21,024 bases of DNA from CAZLBV01 sp964557845 (GCA_964557845.1 CAZLBV010000241.1:1-21024), one strand, 5' to 3'; positions 6,773 to 14,371 are shown, counted from the first letter of the stretch. Translations and numbers: made by a program. The notes: a model not told the origin generated them from the sequence alone.

Positions 6773-6991
6773 ATGAAAGAAAAAGTTGAAGAGGCATTAA
6801 ATAAGGTGCGTCCTATGTTAGTTGCAGATGGGGGAAATGTTGAACTTGTCGATGTTGAGGATGGAGTCGTTAAGGTAAAATTAACCGGCGCCTGTGCAGG
6901 TTGCCCTATGTCAGAGATGACATTAAAAATGGGGATCGAAAAGTTCCTTAAGAAAGAAATACCTGAAATCAAAGAAGTAGTAGGCGTATAA
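6773..6991 (+). CDS. NifU C-terminal-domain (Nfu-type) Fe-S carrier
   Basis: A 72-aa stand-alone NifU C-terminal domain. It has the family pattern EALNKVRPMLVADGGNVELV followed by the C-x2-C of GACAGCPMSEMTLKMGIE (C42, C45), which in this family bridges a [4Fe-4S] cluster between two subunits. The likely role is to carry clusters to apo-proteins. AAGGAGAG precedes the ATG. It is the first gene of an operon with the IscS-like gene (32 nt downstream) and the IscU-like gene, a context that supports Fe-S assembly. It is domain-length, with no HEAT or A-type domain as in longer Nfu proteins. Confidence 0.92.
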   Translation: MKEKVEEALNKVRPMLVADGGNVELVDVEDGVVKVKLTGACAGCPMSEMTLKMGIEKFLKKEIPEIKEVVGV

Positions 6992-7023
6992 GACCAAATA
7001 ACGATTTAAACTAGCTTCTTTTA

Positions 7024-8217
7024 ATGAAGAAACGGTATATGGATCGCATAGCGGCCACTCCTCTCGATCCACAAGTCTATGAAAGCATGGCCCCTTTTTT
7101 AAAAGAGGATTTTGGCAATCCCCAGAGTCTTCATTCTTGGGGACAAAAAAGTAATAGTGCTCTGGAAACCGCAAGGCAGCAGGTAGCTCATTTGATCCAT
7201 GCCGAACCTGAAGAGATAATCTTTACTGCGAGCGGATCGGAATCGAATAATCTGGCAGTTAAAGGCCTGGCTGAAGCCAACAGAAAGCAGGGAGATCATA
7301 TCATAGTCTCAGCGGTCGAACATCAATCCGTGCTCAATTCAGCCCAAAAATTGGAAAAGAAGGGATTCAAAGTCGATAAGATTCCCGTAGATAAATATGG
7401 TTTGATCGATCTTCCTTTCTTAAAAAGATCAATAAAAGAAGAAACCGTTCTTGTCTCAGTGATGCTGGCCAATAGTGAAGTGGGAACCATTGAACCGATC
7501 GAAAAAGTGGCAGAGATATGCCGTGCAGAAGGTGTCTTACTGCATACAGACGCAGTGGCTGCAGTAGGATCTATAGAAGTGGATGTAAACAAGTTAGGTG
7601 TTGATGCCCTTAGCCTGGCTGGGGATCAATTTTACGGCCCCAAAGGAAGCGCGGCATTATATATTAGAAAAGGAACCCGTTTAGTTTCTCTTATTGAAGG
7701 GGGTGTCCAAGAAGGAGGCCGGCGAGCAGGTACGGAAAACCTTCCGGCCATTGTAGGACTGGGGGAAGCCGCAGAGCTTGCGGAAAAAGCCATTCCGGAA
7801 CAGATGGAAAAAATCACGAAAGTCCGCGATCATCTGATCAGAAACCTTCCTGAAAAGATCGAACATGTAGTTTTAACGGGACATCCCGAGAAAAGACTTT
7901 CTTATCATGCCAGTTTTTGTGTAGAATTTATTGAAGGAGAATCCATGCTGTTGAATTTGGATATGCTGGGCATCGCTGTTTCCAGTGGATCGGCCTGCAC
8001 GTCTAAAGCACTCAGGGCATCACACGTTTTGATCGCCATGGGACTCGACCATGCCTTGGCCCAGAGTTCTTTGGTGTTTAGCCTTCTGAATGAAACTTCC
8101 CGGGAGGATATCGATTATCTTTTAGATGTTTTTCCTCCGGTCGTAGAAAGACTGAGAAAGATGTCGCCTCTTTATTCTCAATATTTAGAGGAGAGAAAAA
8201 ATGATATACAGCGATAA
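7024..8217 (+). CDS. IscS/NifS-like protein lacking the PLP-binding lysine
   Basis: The 397-aa protein is a full-length class V aminotransferase-fold NifS/IscS homologue. Kept features are TASGSESNNLAVKG, PLP-stacking His100 (VEHQSV), Asp176, the EGGRRAGTEN motif and sulfur-carrying Cys325 in SSGSACTSK. The motif that should read S-G-H-K-x-x-G-P-K-G reads S-L-A-G-D-Q-F-Y-G-P-K-G: Gln202 replaces the lysine that forms the Schiff base with PLP and Asp201 replaces the neighbouring His. Ala179 stands where E. coli IscS has Gln183. A. fulgidus IscS is known to lack this lysine (Asp instead) and to be deficient in PLP and desulfurase activity. I infer that this protein serves as an IscU partner rather than a normal desulfurase. 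No Shine-Dalgarno is seen at the ATG; its end overlaps iscU by 17 nt. Confidence 0.93.
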   Translation: MKKRYMDRIAATPLDPQVYESMAPFLKEDFGNPQSLHSWGQKSNSALETARQQVAHLIHAEPEEIIFTASGSESNNLAVKGLAEANRKQGDHIIVSAVEHQSVLNSAQKLEKKGFKVDKIPVDKYGLIDLPFLKRSIKEETVLVSVMLANSEVGTIEPIEKVAEICRAEGVLLHTDAVAAVGSIEVDVNKLGVDALSLAGDQFYGPKGSAALYIRKGTRLVSLIEGGVQEGGRRAGTENLPAIVGLGEAAELAEKAIPEQMEKITKVRDHLIRNLPEKIEHVVLTGHPEKRLSYHASFCVEFIEGESMLLNLDMLGIAVSSGSACTSKALRASHVLIAMGLDHALAQSSLVFSLLNETSREDIDYLLDVFPPVVERLRKMSPLYSQYLEERKNDIQR

Positions 8218-8773
8218 GGTCATGGATCATTTTCAGAATCCTAGAAATGTCGGTATGCTGAAGGATGCGGATGGAGTTGGAAAAGTCGGCAATCCGGTCT
8301 GTGGTGACATGATGACATTTTATATTATGGTCAAGGATAACAGGATTGCTGATGTAAAATTTCAGACTTTTGGTTGTGGAGCTGCCATCGCTGTGTCAAG
8401 TATGGTAAGTGAAATGGCTTTGGGAAAAACTTTGGATGAAGCATTGAAGATATCCAATGAAGATGTGGCTGCGGAGTTAGGCGGACTGCCTAAGAATAAA
8501 CTTCATTGTTCCAATCTTGGGGCTGATGCCCTTCATAAAGCCATTGAGGATTATCAAGAAAAACAAAGATTAAAAAAAAACGATAAACCAGAAATACCCG
8601 AAGAGGTTATGTTTAAGATAAAATGCCCTTACTGCGATAGTCCTGTTGAAGGGATGCAGGCCTTCTGTAAAATGTGCCGGGTTGAATTTGAAGAATGCTG
8701 GGAATGTTCCCAGCCTATAAGAAAAGATTCGGATGAGTGCCCGCATTGTGGAGCGACCAGAGCCAGAGTCTGA
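8201..8773 (+). CDS. iscU: IscU-type Fe-S scaffold fused to two zinc ribbons
   Basis: Residues 1-120 are an IscU scaffold with all ligands: Cys34 and Asp36 in NPVCGD, Cys59 in FGCGAAIA, and His102-Cys103 in NKLHCSNLGADA. After a charged linker (about 121-136) comes a 50-residue tail with eight cysteines in four C-x2-C pairs (142/145, 156/159, 166/169, 180/183), as in double zinc-ribbon domains. Typical IscU is about 130 aa, so the tail is an addition. It could bind zinc or iron, or dock a partner; its role is unknown. The ATG lies inside the end of the iscS-like gene after GAGGAGAG, which implies coupled translation and a 1:1 complex. Confidence 0.93.
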   Translation: MIYSDKVMDHFQNPRNVGMLKDADGVGKVGNPVCGDMMTFYIMVKDNRIADVKFQTFGCGAAIAVSSMVSEMALGKTLDEALKISNEDVAAELGGLPKNKLHCSNLGADALHKAIEDYQEKQRLKKNDKPEIPEEVMFKIKCPYCDSPVEGMQAFCKMCRVEFEECWECSQPIRKDSDECPHCGATRARV

Positions 8774-8837
8774 TCCTGAATTATTCAGACGTCGATTTCA
8801 GCACAAATACTTCCTCGCCCCGAGTTTGCAGTAGTAC

Positions 8838-8856
8838 CCTTCAGCTTCGCTCAAGG
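8838..8856 (+). repeat. Hairpin upstream of repeat copy 3
   Basis: CCTTCAGCTTCGCTCAAGG folds as CCTT/AAGG and AGC/GCT stems (one C-C mismatch) around a TTC loop. It lies between iscU and nadA, 6 nt before repeat copy 3. No T-run follows, so it looks like a REP-type element rather than a terminator. CAAATAC (8813-8819) and GTATTTG (8863-8869) could form an outer stem around it. Confidence 0.45.
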
Positions 8857-8862
8857 CACCTC

Positions 8863-8905
8863 GTATTTGCACTAATCCCAACGCGTTAATAACCAGGGTG
8901 CCGCC
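8863..8905 (+). repeat. Interspersed repeat, copy 3 (long form, diverged)
   Basis: GTATTTGCACTAA matches copy 2 exactly; after a 10-nt variable part comes TTAATAACCAGGGTGCCGCC, a diverged form of the copy 2 end. It ends 44 nt upstream of the predicted nadA -35 and points toward nadA. Confidence 0.5.
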
Positions 8906-8949
8906 AAACTGGGCAGGAATATCTTGGGGCTGAACGAGAAATGATATTA

Positions 8950-8978
8950 TTGAACTTTATGTTAAGAAGTTGCATAAT
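8950..8978 (+). promoter_or_regulatory. Predicted sigma70-type promoter for the nadA-rtcB run
   Basis: TTGAAC (8950-8955), a 17-nt spacer and CATAAT (8973-8978). Transcription would begin near 8985, just before AAGGAGGG (8987-8994). An upstream ATG at 8941 would then lie outside the mRNA, which supports the GTG start of nadA. Confidence 0.5.
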
Positions 8979-9006
8979 TGATTTTCAAGGAGGGATTAGA
9001 AAAAAA

Positions 9007-9909
9007 GTGAAAGATGAAATCATTGACCGGATAAAAAAATTAAGATCTGAGAGAAATGCCATTCTCCTTGCCCATAATTATCAGATCGGTGAGATCCAGG
9101 ATATTGCAGATATTTTAGGGGATTCCTTGGAGCTCAGTCAGAAAGCTGCCAAGGTAGAAGAAGAAGTTATTGTGTTTTGCGGGGTTCGATTCATGGCAGA
9201 AACCGCGGCGATCTTAGCTCCTGAAAAAACGGTGCTGTTACCTGACGATACCGCAGGTTGTCCCATGGCTGATATGATAACGGCACAGGAGCTCGTAGAA
9301 TGGAAAAAGAAGTATCCTGGGAGGAAGGTAGTGGGTTATGTCAATACCTCTGCTGAAGTTAAGGCGGAATGCGACATCTGCTGTACTTCGGCCAATGCCA
9401 TTCGAGTAGTAGAATCCATACCCGATGATGAGATCCTGTTTGTCCCGGATAGAAATTTGGCTCATTATGTCAGCAGAAACACCAAGAAGAAAATAATTGC
9501 CTGGGATGGCTACTGTTATGTCCACAATAATTTTTCTTCCCGGGATGTCATGAGAAAAAAAGAGGAATTCCCGGAAGCAGAGCTGTGGGTTCATCCGGAA
9601 AGTCCTCCGGAAGTGATCGATCTTGCGGATGAAGTTTATTCAACCGGTCAGATGGTAAAAAACGCCAAAAAAACGACGGTCAAAGAGATTATCATTGGGA
9701 CAGAGGTCGGAATGATCTACCGCTTGAAAAAAGAAAATCCGGATAAAAGCTTTTATCCGCTGCGCGAAGCATCATTATGTTATAACATGAAAAAAATCAC
9801 CCTTGATAAGGTCCTTCGTTCCTTGGAAAATAGGCAGTATAGAATTGTCGTTCCGCCTGAAATCGCTGCCAGAGCAAGAGGGGCCATTGAAAAGATGGTT
9901 CAATTATAA
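9007..9909 (+). CDS. nadA: Quinolinate synthase
   Basis: NadA condenses iminoaspartate with dihydroxyacetone phosphate to quinolinate in NAD synthesis, using a [4Fe-4S] cluster that oxygen destroys. From the GTG at 9007 the protein is 300 aa, the length of the compact anaerobe-type NadA. The three expected cluster ligands are Cys85 (AGCPMADM), Cys170 (GYCYVH) and Cys258 (LCYNMK). LLAHNYQIGEIQDIADILGDS and IIGTEVGMIYRLKKENPDK are also typical. An in-frame ATG at 8941 would add 22 residues with no family counterpart and lies upstream of the predicted promoter. AAGGAGG is about 12 nt before the GTG, slightly far. nadB and nadC are not in the window. Confidence 0.95.
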   Translation: MKDEIIDRIKKLRSERNAILLAHNYQIGEIQDIADILGDSLELSQKAAKVEEEVIVFCGVRFMAETAAILAPEKTVLLPDDTAGCPMADMITAQELVEWKKKYPGRKVVGYVNTSAEVKAECDICCTSANAIRVVESIPDDEILFVPDRNLAHYVSRNTKKKIIAWDGYCYVHNNFSSRDVMRKKEEFPEAELWVHPESPPEVIDLADEVYSTGQMVKNAKKTTVKEIIIGTEVGMIYRLKKENPDKSFYPLREASLCYNMKKITLDKVLRSLENRQYRIVVPPEIAARARGAIEKMVQL

Positions 9910-9927
9910 AAAAAGGATCGAGTGTTG

Positions 9928-10593
9928 ATGGATAAGGTCGAGAGAAGAATTCAAGAGATGATCCAACTTTTGAAAAAGTCCTATCCCCGCAGCCGGACAG
10001 CTCTTCATTTTGAAAATCCTCTTCAGCTCTTGATCGCAACCATACTCTCTGCGCAGTGCACGGATAAAAAAGTAAACGAGATAACTCCTTCTCTTTTTGA
10101 AAAATATAAAAGTGCTTCTGATTTTTCTCAGGCTGATCCGAGAGAATTAGAAGAGGAGATAAGGCCGACTGGATTTTTCCGGAATAAAACCAAGAGTATA
10201 ATTGAATCCTGTAAAAAAATCGTATCTGACTTTCATGGGAAAATTCCTGACACTATGGATGAACTTCTGACTCTGCCGGGAGTCGCTAGAAAAACTGCGA
10301 ATATCGTGCTTTCCAGCGGATATAACAAGGCAGAAGGCATAGCCGTTGATACCCATGTGAAACGCCTTGCCGGCCGTCTTGGATTGAGCAGCGAGACCAA
10401 TCCGGATAAGATCGAGAAAGATCTTATGAGACTTGTTCCCCGAGAGGATTGGTTGGATTTTAATTATATTCTGGTTAATCACGGCCGGGCTGTTTGCCAG
10501 GCAAAAAAGCCTGATTGTGAACACTGCCAGGTTAATCACCTCTGCCCCTATTATCAGAATCAGCAGAATAACTCTGAAAAGGAAGATATATAA
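9928..10593 (+). CDS. nth: Endonuclease III
   Basis: A DNA glycosylase/AP lyase for oxidised pyrimidines in base-excision repair. The 221-aa protein has the helix-hairpin-helix LPGVARKTANIVLSSG with catalytic Lys122, catalytic Asp141 in AVDTHVKRLA, and a C-terminal C-x6-C-x2-C-x5-C [4Fe-4S] loop (Cys190, 197, 200, 206). GTG at 9922 and TTG at 9925 are in frame just upstream; ATG at 9928 has AAAAGGAT about 10 nt before it and matches the family N-terminus. It follows nadA by 18 nt, and its stop shares a base with the next ATG (TAATG), so it is part of a tight operon. Confidence 0.96.
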   Translation: MDKVERRIQEMIQLLKKSYPRSRTALHFENPLQLLIATILSAQCTDKKVNEITPSLFEKYKSASDFSQADPRELEEEIRPTGFFRNKTKSIIESCKKIVSDFHGKIPDTMDELLTLPGVARKTANIVLSSGYNKAEGIAVDTHVKRLAGRLGLSSETNPDKIEKDLMRLVPREDWLDFNYILVNHGRAVCQAKKPDCEHCQVNHLCPYYQNQQNNSEKEDI

Positions 10594-10994
10594 TGGAAGC
10601 AACCAGTAACCACATTGGTTTGATCACTCGTAATCCAAAAAAACTTATCGACTATTACACCTCGGTCTTGGGTTTTGAAAAAGGAGATTCAAGAATCCTT
10701 GAGCCGGAATTGATGGAAGCTATTTTTGGTATTCCAGCAGAAGGAAAGATGACCAAGCTGATATTTGGGAAGATCGTTCTTGAAATATTCACCTGTGAAG
10801 CTGATCTAAAGGATCGAGATATTTTCGGGAGTGGCTACAACCATTGGGGGCTTTTAGTTGAGGATAAAGAAGCTTTTATAAAGGAAAAAGAAGCAGCCGG
10901 AGCTTATGTAGCTAAGATCGGGTATAAAGACCGGTTCATTTATTTTTTAAAAGACCCGGATGGAAATCTTATAGAGGTATTTGAGATCAGATAA
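10593..10994 (+). CDS. VOC (glyoxalase/bleomycin-resistance fold) protein
   Basis: The 133-aa protein has the two beta-alpha-beta-beta-beta modules of the vicinal oxygen chelate fold. The four expected metal-ligand positions can be read as His7 (SNHIGLIT), Glu64 (LEIF), His84 (YNHWGLLV) and Glu128 (PDGNLIEVFE). KLIDYYTSVLGFEKG is the typical first helix. Members include glyoxalase I, methylmalonyl-CoA epimerase and antibiotic-resistance proteins; the substrate here is unknown. The start overlaps the nth stop by one base and the stop abuts the next ATG, so expression is coupled to both neighbours. Confidence 0.88.
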   Translation: MEATSNHIGLITRNPKKLIDYYTSVLGFEKGDSRILEPELMEAIFGIPAEGKMTKLIFGKIVLEIFTCEADLKDRDIFGSGYNHWGLLVEDKEAFIKEKEAAGAYVAKIGYKDRFIYFLKDPDGNLIEVFEIR

Positions 10995-12008
10995 ATGATC
11001 AAAGAAGCAAGATTATATAAAAAAGAAAAGGATAATTTTGTTACCTGCTTTTTGTGCAGCCATAGATGCAGGATCGCCCCCGATAAATTCGGGATCTGCG
11101 GGGTTCGCCAGAATCAAGGAGGGATCCTTAAGACTCTTGTTTATGGAGAAGTGATTGCTGGTCACGTAGACCCCATTGAAAAAAAACCTCTTTATCACTT
11201 TCTGCCGGGGAGCCTGGCTTTTTCCATTGCGACTATCGGCTGTAATTTCCGCTGCCCTTTTTGTCAGAACTGGCAGATATCGCAGAGCAATAAAAAAAAT
11301 GGAGTCAGCATACCCGGTGATTTTTATCCTCCCTCAGATATTGTCAAGGCAGCTCAAAGTCAGGGTTGTAAGAGTATTTCTTATACCTACACAGAGCCTA
11401 CCATCTTTTACGAATTTGCCTTTGATACGGCAAAATTAGCTAAAGAAGCCGGATTGGGTAATTCGTTTGTTACGAACGGGTACATGACCTCAGAAGCACT
11501 CGAGGAGATACAGCCGTATCTGGATGCCGCCAATGTCGACCTCAAAGCTTTCAACGAAACCTTTTACCGGAAAATGTGCGGGGCTCATCTTCAACCTGTT
11601 CTTGATGCAATAGTTACCATGAAAAAACTGGGAATTTGGTTGGAGATCACAACTCTTATTATACCCGGTCAGAATGATGATCCGGGTGAACTTAAGGAAC
11701 TGGTTGAATTTATCGCCGGCATCGATAAAGATATACCATGGCATATCAGCCGGTATCATCCTGATTACCAATATTCTGACTCACCGGCAACTCCGGTCGA
11801 AACCTTAAAAATGGCCTACCGGATCGGAAAAGAAGCAGGCCTTAATTATATTTATATTGGAAATGTTATCGGTGAATCAGAGGCGACCATTTGTCCGGAA
11901 TGCGGTAAAGTATTGATCGAAAGGAGTGGTTTCCATGCCTCTGAGATCAAAGTTAAAAATTCCCGATGTGAATACTGCGGTGCCTTGATCCCAGGAATAT
12001 TTGACTAA
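10995..12008 (+). CDS. amrS: AmmeMemoRadiSam-system radical SAM protein
   Basis: The 337-aa protein has the AmrS layout: an N-terminal cysteine module (Cys18, 21, 25, 35 in CFLCSHRCR...GICGVR), the radical-SAM C-x3-C-x2-C (Cys83, 87, 90 in GCNFRCPFCQNW), SYTYTEPTIFYEF, the NVDLKAFNETFYRKMCGA stretch, and a C-terminal CPEC...CEYC ribbon. It resembles pyruvate-formate-lyase-activating enzymes, but these extra modules mark the AmrS group. Its partners AMMECR1 and MEMO1 are often neighbours but are not in this window. The physiological reaction is not settled. The ATG directly follows the TAA of the VOC gene. Confidence 0.92.
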   Translation: MIKEARLYKKEKDNFVTCFLCSHRCRIAPDKFGICGVRQNQGGILKTLVYGEVIAGHVDPIEKKPLYHFLPGSLAFSIATIGCNFRCPFCQNWQISQSNKKNGVSIPGDFYPPSDIVKAAQSQGCKSISYTYTEPTIFYEFAFDTAKLAKEAGLGNSFVTNGYMTSEALEEIQPYLDAANVDLKAFNETFYRKMCGAHLQPVLDAIVTMKKLGIWLEITTLIIPGQNDDPGELKELVEFIAGIDKDIPWHISRYHPDYQYSDSPATPVETLKMAYRIGKEAGLNYIYIGNVIGESEATICPECGKVLIERSGFHASEIKVKNSRCEYCGALIPGIFD

Positions 12009-12048
12009 AACTGCCATCTTTCCATGTTATGTATAGTTCATGCTAGTT

Positions 12049-12477
12049 ATGTCAGAGAAAAAATACAGATTCTTAAAACACACAGCTGATGCCAAATTTC
12101 AGGCTTTTGGCAAAAGTCTTGAAGAGGCTTTTGGTAACGCTGCTTTGGCCACAGCTTCCTTGATGTGGGAATGGGAAACCATAGACAATAAGGTAAAGCG
12201 TACAATTGACGTGGAGGGAAAAGACATTAAGCAGCTGCTTGTGGTTTTTCTGGAAGAGATCCTGTTTTTATGGGAAGTTCAGGATTTTCTCTTGGGTAAA
12301 ATTGAGGACCTTGTTATCCATAAAGAGGAGGAGGCTTACACCTTGCATGCTGTGTTGCTGGGTGATATAAATAAAGGTAATTATGAGACATTTGGTGATG
12401 TCAAAGCCATTACCTATAATGAAATGGAGATCCTGGAGAAACACGGATTCCGGGTCCAGGTGGTAGTGGATATTTAA
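12049..12477 (+). CDS. Archease, RtcB-activating protein
   Basis: Archease speeds guanylylation and turnover of the RNA ligase RtcB. The protein (142 aa from this start) shows the family pattern KYRFLKHTADAKFQAFGKSLEEAFGNAA with the metal-site Asp, the FLEEILFLWEVQDFLLG helix, DVKAITYNEMEI and the C-terminal acidic VQVVVDI. The Asn in TYNEMEI stands where many members have His. An in-frame ATG at 12040 gives three more residues; neither start has a clear Shine-Dalgarno, and the shorter form fits the family better. The gene lies 40 nt after amrS and 47 nt before rtcB, the classic partner arrangement. Confidence 0.9.
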   Translation: MSEKKYRFLKHTADAKFQAFGKSLEEAFGNAALATASLMWEWETIDNKVKRTIDVEGKDIKQLLVVFLEEILFLWEVQDFLLGKIEDLVIHKEEEAYTLHAVLLGDINKGNYETFGDVKAITYNEMEILEKHGFRVQVVVDI

Positions 12478-12524
12478 CCTGGAATAGTCTCGATTCGTAA
12501 ATAATCCAGGTCATTGGAAAAGAA

Positions 12525-13946
12525 ATGGAATTAAAGCAAATTAGTGATTTTATTTGGGAGATCCCCAGACATGGAAATATGCGGGTTCCTTCTGTGATAT
12601 TCACATCGGTAAAATTGATGGACTCTTTAAAAGGGGACCAGACTCTCGATCAGGCAAAAAATGTTGCTTGTCTTCCGGGTATACTGGATAAAGCTTATGT
12701 CATGCCGGATGCCCACCAGGGATATGGCTTCCCTATAGGTGGAGTAGCCGCCTTTGATAAGCAAGAAGGAATCATCTCTCCTGGTGGAGTCGGCTATGAT
12801 ATAAACTGCGGTGTCAGGTTGTTGGGCACAGATTACCAGGAAACCGATATTTTAAAATATATCAGTAAGCTTTCAGATGCGATTTTCAGAGAAGTGCCGG
12901 CCGGAGTAGGGAAAGACGGAGTTAAACGTTTAAGGAAGGAAGACCTCTTTGAGATCTGCATCAAGGGAGCAAATTGGGCGGTAAAACATGGATATGGTTG
13001 GGATGAAGACCTTGAGAGGACAGAAGAATACGGATGTTTGCCCGGAGCCGATCCGGAATTGTTATCCGCAAGAGCGATCGAAAGAGGAATCCCTCAGTTG
13101 GGAACCCTGGGATCTGGAAACCATTTTCTGGAGATCCAGAAGGTCGATAAAATATTTGATCAAGACACAGCTGAGGTCTTTGGAATTAATTCTCCCGGTC
13201 AGATCATGGTTATGATCCACTGTGGCAGCCGGGGATTGGGCCATCAGGTAGCCTCCGATTATATACGTTTAATGGAAGATAAATATGGATTTCGTGATCT
13301 TCCGGACAGACAGCTGGTAAATGCACCGATCCAGTCAAAACTCGGCCAGCAGTATTATAAATCCATGAGCGCAGCGGTGAATTTCGCTTTTACCAACCGA
13401 CAGATGATAGCCCACTGGGTAAGAGAAGTCTTCAAAAACGTTATGGGCAGTAATAGAGGTATCCATCAAGTGTATGATGTCTGCCATAATGTGGCCAAAT
13501 TTGAAAAACACCTGATCGGGGGTAGATGGCAGGATGTGTGTATCCATAGAAAAGGAGCCACCCGGAGTTTTGGGCCGGGAAGAAAGGAGATACCGGAAAT
13601 TTACCGGGATGCCGGACAGCCGGTATTTATTCCGGGAAGTATGGGGACGGCGTCTTATGTCTTAGTGGGTACCAGCGAGGCTGAGAAGTTAAGCCTCGGA
13701 TCAACAGCCCACGGAGCAGGAAGAGTCATGTCAAGGCATGCGGCCTTAAAAAAGTTTCGCGGTGAGAAGGTTAGACAGGAATTAAAAGCCAAAGGGATCG
13801 AATTAAAGGCGGCAGGATTAAAGGGGATAGCCGAGGAAGCCTCCCAGGTGTACAAAGATGTGGATGAGGTTGTCCGGATCTCCCATGAATCAGGGATCGG
13901 TAAGATGGTGGCGAGGTTAGTCCCGTTGGGTGTTATAAAAGGATAA
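12525..13946 (+). CDS. rtcB: RNA-splicing ligase RtcB
   Basis: RtcB joins RNA 2',3'-cyclic phosphate (or 3'-phosphate) ends to 5'-OH ends with GTP and Mn2+. The 473-aa protein is full length and carries all expected active-site residues: Asp92 and Cys95 in GYDINCGVR, His200 in GSGNHFLE, His232 in IHCGSRGLGH, His321 in VYDVCHN, and the guanylylated His396 in STAHGAGRVMSR. Bacterial RtcB usually serves RNA repair. The adjacent archease gene indicates a multiple-turnover system; no rtcA or rtcR regulator is present. No strong ribosome-binding site is seen before the ATG. A perfect 13-bp tandem repeat overlaps its 3' end. Confidence 0.97.
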   Translation: MELKQISDFIWEIPRHGNMRVPSVIFTSVKLMDSLKGDQTLDQAKNVACLPGILDKAYVMPDAHQGYGFPIGGVAAFDKQEGIISPGGVGYDINCGVRLLGTDYQETDILKYISKLSDAIFREVPAGVGKDGVKRLRKEDLFEICIKGANWAVKHGYGWDEDLERTEEYGCLPGADPELLSARAIERGIPQLGTLGSGNHFLEIQKVDKIFDQDTAEVFGINSPGQIMVMIHCGSRGLGHQVASDYIRLMEDKYGFRDLPDRQLVNAPIQSKLGQQYYKSMSAAVNFAFTNRQMIAHWVREVFKNVMGSNRGIHQVYDVCHNVAKFEKHLIGGRWQDVCIHRKGATRSFGPGRKEIPEIYRDAGQPVFIPGSMGTASYVLVGTSEAEKLSLGSTAHGAGRVMSRHAALKKFRGEKVRQELKAKGIELKAAGLKGIAEEASQVYKDVDEVVRISHESGIGKMVARLVPLGVIKG

Positions 13947-13962
13947 GAAAAAAGGATAAGAA
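13937..13962. repeat. Perfect 13-bp tandem repeat at the rtcB 3' end
   Basis: AAAAGGATAAGAA occurs twice in a row (13937-13949, 13950-13962), overlapping the rtcB stop. It is probably a slippage duplication. A similar stretch, AAAGGATAGGAATTT, appears near 15157, on the other side of hicBA. Confidence 0.6.
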
Positions 13963-14050
13963 TTTGGTTTTCTGCTGCGCTGGCTGAGTATGCATTTTAG
14001 GTCTCATTTTCCCTTCAACCATCTTCATGAAATATAAATAACGGCAAAAA
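13963..14050. other. Intergenic spacer before the repeat; nothing recognised
   Basis: No gene, hairpin or promoter was recognised between the rtcB end and the first 246-bp repeat. The whole gene-free stretch to the small ORF at 14372 is otherwise filled by that repeat. Confidence 0.5.
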
Positions 14051-14296
14051 GGATGTCGGGGACGGTAAACTCCTGCCACAGCAGGGGATCATGAATCAGG
14101 AAACGGGCCAATCCCATGGATACGGCCGGCTCTCCCTGTATAAACGGGAAAAGCATAAGCTCAGTCAGAGAAGTCAAACCAAGAAAACGTCAACCGGTGT
14201 TGACAGTTAAAAATGCTTTGAAGGAGGCAATCCCGAAATGATAGTATGCCTGGCATTCCATGAAGCTGCGCTCCAAAGACAATAAGGAGGTATCAT
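14051..14296 (-). repeat. 246-bp direct repeat, copy A (IS91-type 5' end fragment)
   Basis: It aligns without gaps to 15780-16025 with 7 differences in 246 positions (about 97% identity), all of them transitions. On the minus strand it covers the region upstream of the transposase gene and its first codons (VAGVYRPR), after which identity ends. Copy A therefore looks like an end fragment of the same element whose larger remnant lies at 15367-16025. It stops at the shared GGAGGTATCAT. Confidence 0.9.
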
Positions 14297-14371
14297 GACA
14301 GCAGAGATGGGAGATTATTTATAGGAAATATGATTGAATCGGAAAGGTTCAAGCATGGTGGAGAACCCATT

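Noticed and set aside
8941..9006. ATG at 8941 as the nadA start
   Set aside because: The 22 extra residues have no family counterpart, and a -35/-10 pair lies inside the stretch with AAGGAGGG after it; GTG at 9007 fits better.
14294..14323. Nine-codon ORF after a perfect AAGGAGGT at the repeat A boundary
   Set aside because: The ribosome-binding-like sequence is part of the repeat (also in copy B, where no ORF follows), so its match to a start codon is probably accidental.
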